From assembly GCA_015698045.1 (NCBI GenBank), contig BLAL01000228.1:1663001-1727000 (forward strand): DNA of 64,000 bases. Direction: 5' to 3'. Position 1 is the stretch's first letter, and the number at the start of each line of letters is the position of its first letter. This DNA is from Rhizophagus clarus. Taxonomy: Eukaryota > Glomeromycota > Glomeromycetes > Glomerales > Glomeraceae. A model generated the notes under the pieces. That model was not told where the DNA came from. It saw only the letters and a program-made list of their open reading frames with translations, and did no database searches. Below are positions 47,646-58,957 of the stretch, one piece after another. Both the position numbers and the translations under genes were made by a program.

Positions 47646-50560
47646 ATGTCTTTCAAATGCCCATTTTGTCCAAGATATTTTAGCACAAGGTCTGCATATA
47701 CTCAACATAAAAATCATTGTATACCATCTACTAATAATAATAGCGATAGTGAAAGTAATGATAATGATATTGAGGTAAGAAACAGAAATTATTTAAATTT
47801 TCTTTAAACATAATTCCTAATTTTATACTAAATTTAGATGGTCCATGAAAATTTAAATGAAGACTTTTCTGATAATGAAAGTATTGACTCAGAAATAAAT
47901 GATCAGAGTTTTCAAAGTAAGATGTCAATTTCGGAGACCGATGAAATTGATCAAAATGAAAATGTCGATGAAAATATCTTGGGAGATTTTGATTCAGAAC
48001 CAAGTGAAGAACCCGAAGATTCTGACTCAGAATTAAATGAGGAAGAATTCGAACCAGAAATTAATGCAACGTATCCAAATGAAGCATATGGTGATTTAAT
48101 GTCATTGGTTACAAAACATAAACTTAGCAATGTGACAGGCAATGCTATAATTAAATTTTTTAACAAACATGCAAATTTAAATAAATCCCCTCTTCCAAAA
48201 TCTATCGAACAAGGTCATAAATTTATGAATAATATGAATCTACCAAGTTTAAAGTATACTAAAACTTGTGTAATAAATTATAAAAATAATGAGTATTTTC
48301 TTTATCATCGGTCTATAATAAATTGTATAAAAAACATATTGTCAATTCCTGACATATCACAAAATTTTGCGCTAACTTTTGAAAAAGTTAAGGTAATTAT
48401 TTATATACTAGTACTTTCATATAACTTAAAAATGTAGAATATATACTAATCATTATTAACTTAAAGCATAATGAAGAAAGAGTGTATGGTGAGCAGAATA
48501 CTGGAACATGGTGGGAAAATACAGAAGCACTCTTGCCAATTGGTGCCAAGCTTTTATCTTTAATATTGTATTCAGACGCTACAAATGTTGACACACTGGG
48601 GAAAAGTCAACTTCATCCAATTTACTTGTCAATTGGTAATATTAAAAATTGGAGGCGCAACAAACAAGATGCAAAACAATTATTAGGATACTTGCCAATC
48701 CTAAAATCTAAAGATAATACTGAGAGAAAGTCTGAAACATTTAAGAAAGCTGTCTGAGAGTGCTTTCATAGATCCTTAGAAAAGTTACTAGATCCTCTAT
48801 TAAAATTAAATAAAAAGGGTATTGATCTAACTTTGAATAACGAAACTATTTGGTTCCATCCTCAGATTTCAATTATAATTTCTGACTGGCCGAAAGCTGC
48901 AACGTATTGTCTTACGTATAAATCATCAATGTCAAACCATCCTTGTCATTTTTGTCTGGTCGCAAGAGACAATCTTGCTGATCTTAATTTACAATTTGAT
49001 GATATAACAACGCGAACTCACCTTAATATGCAGGAACATTTTAATCAAGGCACAGTAAATTCCGTTAGCATTGAAAATATATATAATTTTTTTTGGAAAT
49101 TACCGTAAGTTTACGCAATATTTGTTATACCGGTATTTATTTATCTTATTAATATATTACTTATTAATTTATTTTAAGTAATGTAAATATCTATCAAGCC
49201 ACAGTGCCCGATAGATTACATCATCTCGATTTAGGTCTTTTCCATTATCAAATCGATTATACGAAGAAACTTTTAGAGGAACAATGCGGAAAATCTTTAG
49301 TAGATGAAATAGATCATCGATTAGCCAAAATACCAAGATTTTCCGGGTTGAAGATCTTTACAAATGAAATACAAACATTAGCCAGACTAACAGCCGATGA
49401 ATATCGCAATCTGATGAAAATAATGATTTTTGTGGTGGATAATTTATATGAAAATAATGAGAATATTGAAAATTTTGTAAAGAATGAAGATCTGACAAAA
49501 CTTTACGAAGCTTGGAATGAAATGTATGCAATTAGTCGATATGAAAATTTTAAAGAAAGTGATTTGATCAAATTTCAGGAATCGATAAATGAATGGTCTC
49601 AAATGTTCGTCAAAACTCTCCAACATATGTCCCCCTCGGGACTGAAATTACCAAAACTGCATTCGTGGGTATACCATATAGTTGATTCGATTTGATCTTT
49701 TGGTGCAGTTAATGGATACACTACGGAGACTTACGAAAGTCTTCACAAAGAATATGTCAAAAATCCATACCGATTAAGTAATAAAAAAATATAGAGATAC
49801 AATTAATGCAAATAGTAAGTATTATAAAATTACGTACTTATACAATAAGATTTTTAATTAATTAAATTTTTTTATAGATTCGACAGCGATCAATAATAAA
49901 TATAACCCATCGAACACCAAATTTAGCAATCACCCCCCGTACATTTAAATTCGCGGCTAAACATTTTGAATTTTTGCTAAAAGATGCGCACGATTTCTTT
50001 GTAGAACAGGCGGAAAATTCTAATATAGATAACAGAATGAAATCTGGGTTTGAAAATTTTTCTGAATGTTTAAATCTGTATATAGATCACGAAAATATTG
50101 CAGATAAAGGCAAAGTGACTATATACGGATCAGTTATAATAGAAAATGGTGCAATAATACGTGCAACTAATAGTTATTACGGCAAACCTTGGTTTAGTAA
50201 TGTGTCGATTCGCATGGACTCTGATGAATTATTTGATTATGCTTCTGATCAAGGCATTTGTTATGGGCAGGTAATTATTTAATTTATTGGTACAAATTAT
50301 TTAAATGACGTTACTAAATTAAAATATTTTTGAAGATTTTGTTAATAGCAAGGATAGATTTTGAAGATCTGTTAAATCTCGCATTAATTCAATGGTATGA
50401 CTTCAAATCTGAAAGTCATCCATATCTTTATGGATGCCCTTTACTAGAACTTACAGAAATCTATAATTTTATCGATATTGAGGCTATACAAAATATTGTA
50501 CATATAGTACCCCGGTTTGATAAGTCAAATGAATATTTTGTAAACAAATATATATTTTAA
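47646..50560 (+). pseudogene. Plavaka-type transposase gene, 6 exons, two TGA stops and a frameshift
   Basis: Exons 47646-47774, 47838-48392, 48467-49104, 49179-49814, 49878-50270 and 50336-50560 join with good GT-AG sites. The product would open with a C2H2 finger (CPFCPRYFSTRSAYTQHKNH), then an acidic linker. The Plavaka core follows, with GTWWENTEALLPIGAKLLSL, HPIYLSIGNIKNWRRNK, LLGYLPILK, CHFC, VPDRLHHLDLGLFHYQ and SFGAVNGYTTETYESLHKEY. A TGA at 48755-48757 falls before ECFHRSLEK, and another at 49693-49695 just before SFGAVNGY. Both stand where CGA (Arg) would fit. One base is missing in the A-run near 49791. The gene is therefore inactive as read. It is the best evidence for the class of the 18-kb element. 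Confidence 0.8.
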
Positions 50561-50975
50561 ATTTAGTTATAACGACAAATAAATATTGAAATAAATTTTT
50601 AGCCGTCATAATGGTGGTCATGGTAAAGAAGAAAAAAAATAATAATAATAATTGAATAATATATTAGAGAACCCTTTTCAATAATATAATAATTATTTTT
50701 TCATAAGCAAATAGTAACAACTCCATTATTATAAAATAATATATATTTAATAAGTGATTTATAAAAAAGAGATTTATTTATTTATTTATTATGTTATCAT
50801 ATAAATGTATGTAAAAAAATTTTTTTAACTCTATATGCAAGAAATAATTAAAAATTTAAAACATATTATAATTAACTGGTACTTGTTCGCTATCAATAAT
50901 TATATTGATACCCAAGTTGCACGACGAGGACGTCAGTACCAACGCAACCCAAAAAATAATTACAAATAACTATCA

Positions 50976-51126
50976 GTTATACAACGCCTTATCCAGGATG
51001 GCCGAATAGAGAAGGACGTTCACAGTAGGCCGTCCTTCGTATATCAGGTCTGGGTACCTGACTGAAAACTTTCGCAAACTGTGGCCACGAAGTGCTTCCA
51101 GTTCTCTATTCTACCAGTTGTATAAC
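50976..51126 (+). repeat. Nested hairpin with a tRNA-like head (SINE candidate)
   Basis: The outermost pair is GTTATACAAC (50976-50985) with GTTGTATAAC (51117-51126). The next pair is GAATAGAGAA (51004-51013) with TTCTCTATTC (51102-51111). Inside are two hairpins: GAAGGACG/CGTCCTTC (51011-51038) and TCAGGT/ACCTGA (51044-51061). The stretch GGATGGCCGAATAGAGAAGG resembles the D-arm/box A of Leu or Ser tRNAs, and the 51044 hairpin sits where a T arm would be. It may be a Pol III-derived short repeat. No clear box B. Confidence 0.4.
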
Positions 51127-51259
51127 GCCATTAGGATGACCATTATTCATAATTAATCGAGAAAAGAATAATTTTTTTGATATATTTATATAAATTATTT
51201 TTTTACAATGATGTGAATTCTAGCATTAAAAATTCGTGATTTATTAACAAATTTAGAAA

Positions 51260-51720
51260 TTGACCCAATTTCAAGATTATCAATCAACTTACACATATTA
51301 TAGCCGTATAAATAAACCGCCCCTGCATCCGGCTACAACTAATGAAATTTTTAATATGACCTCTCCCTCGAGAAAAAAAAATCGTACAATATATTTTAGT
51401 CGCAAAGTGCATCGCCAACAGCAAGGACAACAATTGGTAATTATCAATGACATAATAAAATATAATATAATTATTGTTAAATTAACTTAAATTAATTTCA
51501 TTAGAAACAAAATCAGAATTTGGACGAAACCCTTGCTAACTTAATTAATAACGTGTATATTAGTAATCAGGATAATAATTTCATACCAAGAGAATGGTAT
51601 GAAAAATTATGGAAGGACTTTCAAGCTCTTGAAAGGAATTATGATAATTTAAATATTAGATTTAAATTTGGGTTGGGTCTATGGAGATTAGTTTTAATTT
51701 TACATTATTATGTTTTCTAG
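51260..51720 (+). CDS. Small accessory gene of the element, 2 exons, unknown function
   Basis: Two open exons join in phase: up to the GT at 51436 (…HRQQQGQQL) and 51506-51720 (KQNQNLDETLANLINNVYIS… to a TAG). The first ATG in frame is at 51356, giving about 98 aa. An additional upstream exon is possible, because the frame is open to an AG at ~51255. The peptide is polar, with REWYEKLWKDFQALERNYDN forming a helix. I do not recognise it; similar small proteins accompany Plavaka-like genes in such genomes (inference). Confidence 0.4.
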
Positions 51721-51783
51721 TATTTTTTATAAATAAATTCTTTTTATGATAAAGAAACTTTACATTGAATTATACACTGCAAT

Positions 51784-51890
51784 TTAGCCTTTGGTTCCGG
51801 TCCGGAATCAGCGTAAAGTTTAATAAAATTACACGGGCGCGGCCAATGATATAATTATTGTTCAGTCATTAATTCCTTAATTAATGTATG
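51784..51890 (-). repeat. Dispersed ~110-bp repeat, inverted copy
   Basis: Reverse complement of the repeat described at 46809-47036, with the same AACCAAAGG and ACGCTGATTC cores. Confidence 0.85.
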
Positions 51891-51908
51891 TTCTGTTTAG
51901 CTCATTAA

Positions 51909-52077
51909 ACTGCATGACGATTGCGATGATATTCTATAGGGCTGATATTTCCCACGATAGAGCTAAATTCTCATCACGAAAATACCTTCCAAATATTTTT
52001 ATTTCAAAAAAAAAAATTAACATTGGTAGTAGTATCATTATATAATCTAGACCTAGGGTTTTTATAATATTTATTGA
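51909..52077. repeat. Inverted repeat, left arm (partner at 56376-56563)
   Basis: Read on the minus strand this ~170-bp segment matches 56376-56563. Shared words include AGATTATATAATGATACTAC and GAATTTAGC(T/C)CTATCGTGGGA. The two arms enclose the 52.1-56.4 kb sub-block with its two gene remnants. Confidence 0.85.
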
Positions 52078-52128
52078 AAGAATACAAAGAAAGAATACAA
52101 AGAAAATAAAAATCAAAAACATTATTGA

Positions 52129-52524
52129 TTATTTTTGATTATTTTCCCATTTAAAGTATTCATCCAAACTTTTGAATGAAGGTTGTGACGAAGATTGAGA
52201 CTGTGATGATGATGACGACGACGATGATGATTGCTGTGCGTGCTGTGCGTAAAGTTTCAGTTCAAGATCATAATTTCTTTTCTTTTGAATTTCGATTTGT
52301 TTTGCGTACACGTCTATCCATTTTAATAAGTTTTCATTTTCCCGACACAATTGATTCATTCGTTCAATTGCTTTCTCTTTTGATGCTTCAACATCTTTCT
52401 TATAATCGATAAGTTGTATTTGAACATCACCGATTTCAATTTCTTTCCGTAATTTATGACGTTATCATCTTTTAAGCTGCCGTTTACAAGATGTTTTTCT
52501 GGAAAACAAGGATGGTTTGCCCAT
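52129..52524 (-). pseudogene. Accessory coiled-coil gene of the element, two adjacent in-frame stops
   Basis: From an ATG at 52524 the frame reads MGKPSLFSRKTSCKRQLKR. It then meets TGA TAA, and continues in the same frame as HKLRKEIEIGDVQIQLIDYK and on to NENLLKWIDVYAKQIEIQKK, a Ser/Gln-rich tail and a stop at 52129. The whole is ~130 codons. It begins with a basic N terminus and a helix likely to form a coiled coil. Such proteins recur in Glomeromycotina-like genomes, but the function is unknown. Confidence 0.55.
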
Positions 52525-52589
52525 TTTTTTTAAAAATCAAAAATTTAAAAGTTTTTTTTTTTAAAAAAATAATGGAAATTTATTAGTCG

Positions 52590-53720
52590 TGGTAGTGTCG
52601 TGGTCAGAAAACAATTTTAGAAATTATCCAGCTGAATAACAGCCAAAATTAGTCAGGTCCTTCTCCAAACATATGGCATTGTAACTAGTGTAACTAGTAA
52701 TGTGTACACGTGCACATTGTGCACATGAATTTTATACAGACCAGAATCCTACTTAATTATCAGAATTCAAAAAAGGAATTGTAACAATGTAATTCTTTTT
52801 TTCCGATGATTCCGGATAGATAGATATCTAATAAATTCTTTGAGACTCCTGATGGAACCGTAAAAAATTTATTGATTTATATTTAATTAAAGTATATATA
52901 TTAATTCTTTGTGATCATTTTTGAAGACTTGTAGTCTTGTAGAAGAAGAAATATATTATATATGGTAATGTGTAATGTTTTATTACATATGTCCACAAAA
53001 CTGTATAAATTTGGTAACCAATTTATTGAAGTAATAAATAAGTACAGATAGATGCGTAGGTATATGCAGGTTCATTTATACTTTGTTATAATTCTTTATA
53101 CTTTTTTTTTCTCTCTTCATGATATTAGTTTCACCTTCAAATAAAATATATTAATTATGCTGGTCTGAAGCGGTGTCTCGTAATTCCTTAACATGTAATT
53201 TATTTTAATTACGTTGATTGATCAATGAATTATTTTTCCGCGCAATTTCAAAAATAGAAACCATTGTACTGGATGTGCTCTCCTGCATAATTCCAAAGAT
53301 AGAAACTATTGTACTGTTAATTATTTCCCTGCGTATCCAAAATCGGATGTAATTTAATTTGATCACTTTGATTTAACAATGAATTATTTTCCGCGCTCTT
53401 AATCATTTTCTTGCGTAATTCCAAAAATAGAAATCATTGTACTGGATTTATTTTAATTTACGTATATGCAAAGAAAGACGTGGGAGATCAATGATCTGGT
53501 TTTTAGCGATAAGAACATTTACATCGCTCATTAAATCAATTTATTTAATCCACGTTTATACATCAAATTAATTGAGATTTAACAATTATCTATAAACTAT
53601 ACATTGTAAAATATAACATAAATGCATAATTATAAAATATCTAAAAATAAAAACTTGAGAGTTCAAAAAATATAAATATAAGTTATTTCTCTTGGAAATC
53701 ATGTATCAAGCAATAATCAT
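52590..53720. other. Non-coding spacer in the sub-block
   Basis: No gene is seen. About three diverged copies of a unit with AATTCCAAA(A/G)ATAGAAA and CATTGTACTGGAT occur at ~53250, 53290 and 53415, alternating with TTTAACAATGAATTATTTTCC-like words. Confidence 0.5.
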
Positions 53721-53780
53721 TTGTTACTACCATTTTGTGAACAAAACATAAATTTACTCTTTATCTTCTTCATCAAAAAA

Positions 53781-55557
53781 ATGTCTCAATCATCAATTGT
53801 ATCATCAAAAAGAAAAAGGAAGCATGAGTCTTACAATTTAGATGAAAGGCTTCATGAACAATTTAATTGGGACGAGGATTCATTTGACAATAAAAAAATA
53901 AAATTAGATACATTGAATGATAGAAAAGAACTATTTAACAAACGCGCTTCTTTTACAAACTTAGTGTCCTCTGCGTCCCTAATATTACCACCCGAAGTTG
54001 ATACGGTGGTAATTACAAAGAACAAATTTGTTGTGGAATGGATTCAAAATCCAGACACAATAACTAAAATTCCCCCAACTCAAGTGAAACAGGTATTGTA
54101 CGAGGATGATAGAATTGAACTTGGGAATGAAATTCATCAGAATTCTTTTAAGATACCAGTTTATTATTGTAATTCAGTCACTCCAAATAATATAATTAAG
54201 AAAATAAATGAAGAGAAGCGAATGCTCATTAACTCACAAATTAATGATGCAGAAACATCCTTATCGTCTGCCCAAATTGAGAGTTACTCAGAAATAACAA
54301 AAAAAATCGCTCAAAAAAACAGCTAGTAAAAAATCCGTAAATGAAAAGTTAAATAGTTCAATACGGGCAATAAATGAAAGTCTTCAATACTTTCATTACC
54401 TTCCTCCAAAAGATGTCTCTATGCGGGACAAAAAAATTGTAAGTGTTTTATTATTATTTTTATATCAAAACAGAATAAATCAATTAAATATTAATATTTT
54501 TTTAAGAACCCGAATTGTTACGAATGGAGTGCAAAAATTTGCGAGTATTTAAAGCTAAAAGCAGAAGATGAACATGATGAGAAATTAGAAGAATGGGGAA
54601 ATCTCGCCACGAAAAAAGAGCATCATATTTCAACTATCGATTCAGTTTATGATAAACCAAATACAAGTTACTTTGAACAATATGTTGATTATATTGCAAC
54701 TGAACATGAAGAGGTGCCTGATTACCTCATTTCCGTTGAATCCTCCTCCAGAACCAATGCTCATCCAAGATAAACATGATGCCAACTTTATGCGGCATTT
54801 TGAGGCTGCTACAGATTATATTTTGTATGCAGCCACAGCCTGCACAAGATTAAGGGTCAGCGAGGAAATTGCTCGCAGATCAAGATTAAGATGGTATAGT
54901 GTTTTAGCAGATCTTTACGACCGTTATAAACAAGTTGTAGACAAAATACCTTCCTTAAAAGATGATGATAAGAGGGTTAAGGAAGCCTCAGAATTGGAAG
55001 GGAAAAAAAAAGATAAATTAAGAAGAAAGGCACTCGCAAAGGAAGTGATGGCGGGCCGAAGGATCAACAAAATCTTAAATGCCCTGAAAGGGCAGTGGAA
55101 TGTGATAGAATTACATGATTTTATCACAAGAGAATTCCTAATAAATAATGATACAGATTTTTTGATAAACTAACAAAAGGAATTCAGTGGCCGACAAAGG
55201 AATTCAACCTACATTATAGGCGGGTTCCTAATTCGGGATCCTCGTTTCAATTTGCTTTAAAGGAGGATGATGATAATTATGAAAAGTCAGAGGATCACGA
55301 AAATAACGAAGAAGAGGATGATAATGAGGATGGAAAAGCACCAGATGGAGATGCAGCACAAGCACCAGTCCGAGGATAATGGTGGAAATCACGATGATGA
55401 CGAGGATGATGACGAGATGGATATTGACAGAAAAAAGGATGGTGATTATGAAAAATCAGAGGATCATGAAATAACGAAAAAGAGGATGATAATGAGGATG
55501 GAGATGCAAGCACCAGCACCAGATGCAGCACCGGGAGATGGCCAGCAGTTAATTTGA
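53781..55557 (+). pseudogene. Second long accessory gene of the element, frameshifted
   Basis: The frame starts MSQSSIVSSKRKRKHESYNL and runs ~180 codons. Then a shift in the A-run at ~54300 leads to KKTASKKSVNEKLNSSIRAI. The frame reaches a GT donor at ~54438 and resumes at 54509 (NPNCYEWSAKICEYLKLKAE). It shifts near 54735 into PPEPMLIQDKHDANFMRHFE and the Lys/Arg-rich segment ELEGKKKDKLRRKALAKEVM. Another shift in the T-run at ~55160 enters TKGIQWPTKEFNLHYRRVPN and an acidic tail. Three shifts at homopolymers mean either decay or assembly error. No known domain. Confidence 0.55.
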
Positions 55558-56040
55558 TTTTTTCATAATAGAATTTAGTTTATTTTTACGAGAGTTTTTT
55601 TTATTTCCTATTTTATCAGATTTATAAAAAAACATTATCTGTTCGTAATAAATAAATAAAAATATATACGGTATATTATATGTATATGTCAAAAACATGT
55701 TTTAAAGATAGTGTGAATTGATTCAACTTATTATGTTTTTCTTTAAATATCGTTCATTTGAAAACTCTGGTAAAATGCGTGTTCTTTTGCTCTAAACAAC
55801 CTTTCACGTGGCTGGCATTGCCAAATAACATTTTTTTTGAATAATTTAATAAAAAGAATAATTGGTTTTTTAAATTACAATACATGAAAGGCACAGAATG
55901 CTTTTATAAAAGATGCTTGACAAATCATTTTTAATAATGTCAGAATTCCAGAAAAAGTAGTTTACATATTTTTTATTGAGCTAAATGAGCAAAATATTGC
56001 AGATTCGTTCTTATTCTGTTATAATTTAAATATAATGTAC

Positions 56041-56365
56041 AGATATCACAGGAATTTATGTGTCGTTGTTATTGTCGTGCCCATGCAGTTTTATTAAATT
56101 TTACGCTGATTCTGGACTGGAACCAAAGAACCAAAGGCTTACATTAATTACATTAATTAAAAGAAGATATTACAGGATTGCTGAACAATATGTCATTATG
56201 TGTTTATTGTTGTCGCGCCCGAGTAATTTTATTAAATTTTACGCTGATTCCAGACCAGAAACCAAAGGCTTACATTAATTACATTAATTAAAAGAAGATA
56301 TTACAGGAATTAATTGCTGAACAATATGTCATTATGTGTCATTTTGTCGCGCCCGTGTAATTTCT
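56041..56365 (+). repeat. About three tandem copies of the ~110-bp dispersed repeat
   Basis: Copies begin at ~56041, ~56165 and ~56292, in the same orientation as those at 46.8-47.0 kb. The third is shorter. Confidence 0.85.
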
Positions 56366-56375
56366 TTGTAATGTT

Positions 56376-56563
56376 CAATAAATATAAATATATTGAAAAA
56401 AACCAGATCCTTCTAGATTATATAATGATACTACTACCAATTACCAAAGTTAATTTTTTTTTGAAATAAAAATATTTAGACATTTTACGTGGGGAGAATT
56501 TAGCCCTATCGTGGGACATGGGAAATGTCATCCCTATAGAAAGTCTTCACAATCATCATGCGG
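56376..56563. repeat. Inverted repeat, right arm (partner at 51909-52077)
   Basis: See the left arm. The match extends through CCTATAGAA and (A/G)ATCATCATGCGGT at its right end. Confidence 0.85.
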
Positions 56564-56626
56564 TAGAAATTGAACTTAAGACCTGCAGATATGCAGATTC
56601 CCGTGCAAAGAACAACTACACCACAT
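56558..56626 (-). tRNA. tRNA-like sequence, degenerate (pseudo-tRNA)
   Basis: The span is 69 nt, tRNA size. A 7-bp acceptor-like stem pairs ATGTGGT with ACCGCAT (one G-T pair). TGGTGTAGTTGTT resembles box A and AAGTTCAATTTC resembles box B. The anticodon arm TCTGC/GCAGG has a 6-nt loop, so no anticodon can be assigned, and the T stem does not pair. It overlaps the edge of the inverted repeat and is probably a tRNA-derived relic. Confidence 0.35.
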
Positions 56627-56639
56627 AATTGTAGTTAGA

Positions 56640-58200
56640 AAAAAGATTTTATTGATAATTTTAAGTCTATAAAAATTTTAATAATTTTCAATTTTATATA
56701 CTAAGATCTAAATTTTTTTTGTATACGTTTCCGCTACTATATTGTACTGTACATTGTAGGTGGTGCACAAATTTCCGCACATGACCATAATTTTGTGTGC
56801 GCTTTATGCTTGGTAAGATTAATGAAAATTAGTTTGTTAATAAAAATCAAATCTATATCTCTTTGAATTTTTAGAGTTTTAGCAGATATCGCTGCAAATC
56901 GACATCATAAATGTTATATCGTATCATATATATATTAATTTAACATCGTTCAAATTTTCAAAGTTTCTTAATTATATAAATATCAGTAATTATTAAATTT
57001 GTGTCAGTTTTTAAAATTAACCAATAAAATCACATTAATCTTTATGCATGATGTAATATACTAAATTAACCAATCAAAATTCGATTTGTTTACATGCATG
57101 TGATATCTAAAAATAGCTAAAAATCGTGTTTATTTAATGCGTGATTTTTTTTGCTTATTTTCAAAAATACGCTTCTCTCTTAAATATTATACTTGTCTTA
57201 TATATTAACACTTTACGGTATTTTCTTTTCTCTTTTATCCAAGTATACTTTACTTATCTTTTATCCAAGTATACTTATCTTTTACAATATTAACAATACT
57301 TTGGTATTTTAGTTTATATATTCGATATAACCACCAACACGAAGACCGTTCGCCAAAAAACATATAAGACAAAAAAAACTACTTTTAAATAAATAGTGAA
57401 GCCATTAAGCAGGTATGAAAATGGGATATACGCATATTTTTCGTATTTTTTTGGACTCTACCATATTCGTAAAGTCTACTGGTTCTGTAGGAGGGATTGG
57501 TTATGTACTTTCTTTACAATAGGGTGTAGTTTGAGTCTTTCTTTGTTAGACTGTGGTATTACTTAAGGGAGTTAGAATGTATTCTCAAATGCTATGTTCA
57601 AATTGCTGAATATATTTGAAGCTTTCTTTTGTAATATTTGCTTAGCCCGGAGGAAAATGTTGTGAAATAGGGCTGGATATTTTATGACATTTTCTGCCGC
57701 CAATTACTTTGTCCGGGGTGGCGTCAGTCTAGCAGCCCAGCATTTTTTTTATAATATTATGGATTTTAAGAATTAGTAACACTTTCAAAATTTAAAGAGC
57801 TAACGTTAAAAATATTATCATTTTTATTTTTTCTCAAAATCCCGGAGGTTACCTGCTCTAACCATTATCCCAAGGTTATGTATTAAATTAAATTTTAAAT
57901 ATATTTTATAAAGAGTATATTATATTAATCATAATTGTTTTTTTTTTATATTTTTTTTAAAATTTACCCTTAGCGACTGGGATCCTACTTACGTATAGAA
58001 TAAAAGGAATAAAGATAGTATTTAATGTTTTCATTATTCTTAACATAATCTTTATTTTCTTTTATTATTAATAAGATTGTATTATTATTATTGATGTATA
58101 ATAAATATTAATTTTTGTGATGTAATTTATGAAATTACTACGATATAGTTATTGATGATATCAAATAAATGTTATAATACTTTAGCGATGTTAATTCGAT
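56640..58200. other. Right interior of the element, no gene recognised
   Basis: AT-rich, with a short more GC-rich patch at ~57620-57740. No open frame of interest. Confidence 0.35.
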
Positions 58201-58289
58201 ATTAATATGATATTTCTATGATATAGTTACGATGTCAAATAAATGTTATAATACTTTGGTAACGTTAATATGATATTTCAACATTTCGA

Positions 58290-58957
58290 CCGTAATGTTT
58301 CATAATACTTACGAGCACGTAATGCTACGGAACATTTTGATCGTAAGGTTCTGTAATACTTACGAGCACGTAATGCTACGGAACATTATGCTCGAAATGT
58401 TTCGTAATACTTACGAGCACGTAATGCTACAGAACATTTTGACCGTAATGTTCGTAATGCTTACGAGCACGTAATGCTACGGAACATTATGGTCGAAATG
58501 TTTCATAATACTTACAAGCACGTAATGCTACGGAACATTATGGTTTGAAATGTTTCGTAATACTTACAAGCACGTAATGCTATGGAACATTATGGTCGAA
58601 ATGTTTCGTAATACTTATGAGCACGTAATGCTACAGAACATTTTGACCGTAATGTTTCGTAATGCTTACGAGTACGTAATGCTACGGAACATTTTGACCG
58701 TAATGTTTCGTAATACTTACAAGCACGTAATGCTACGGAACATTATGGTCAAAATGTTTCATAATACTTACAAGCACGTAATGCTACGGAACATTAATGG
58801 TCGAAATGTTTTGTAATACTTACGAGCACGTAATTTCACGATATATTTTGGCATATTTTTACGTAGGTTTATGGATCCTGTAAAATATACAGAATATTAC
58901 GTCGTAAAAATGCGTAAGTTGCGAAAAAACCGTAAACTTACGGAACATTATGCCGTG
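58290..58957. repeat. Right terminal repeat array of the 18-kb element
   Basis: About eleven tandem copies of a 51-bp unit, whose words are CGTAATACTTACGAGCACGT, AATGCTACGGAACATT and (T/A)TG(A/G)(C/T)CG(T/A)AATG. The units start near 58294 and the last is at ~58810. They are followed by unique CGTAA-rich sequence to the end at 58957. The array encodes nothing real; an 88-codon open frame across it is a repeat artefact. Confidence 0.88.

Larger units (their letters stand above)
40923..58957 (+). mobile_element. 18-kb Plavaka-type (CMC-related) DNA transposon, inactivated
   Basis: The block is bounded by a 6-bp direct duplication TTTAAT. Its ends are imperfect inverted repeats: GGCGTAATATTACGAAACTT from 40926, against GGCATAATGTTCCGTAAGTT on the other strand from 58954; they match at 19 of 24 aligned bases, and TTTACAGGA recurs further in. 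Each end continues into arrays of CGTAA-rich units. Removing the block joins two halves of a minus-strand element gene in frame. Inside is a plus-strand Plavaka-like transposase (47646-50560) plus several small accessory genes, mostly broken, and dispersed internal repeats. Plavaka elements are CACTA/CMC relatives described from fungi. The unusual length may reflect nested insertions. Confidence 0.75.

Noticed and set aside
58550..58816. 88-codon open frame with MFRNTYKHVMLRN repeats
   Set aside because: A translation of the 51-bp terminal array; the unit length is a multiple of three, so openness is expected by chance.
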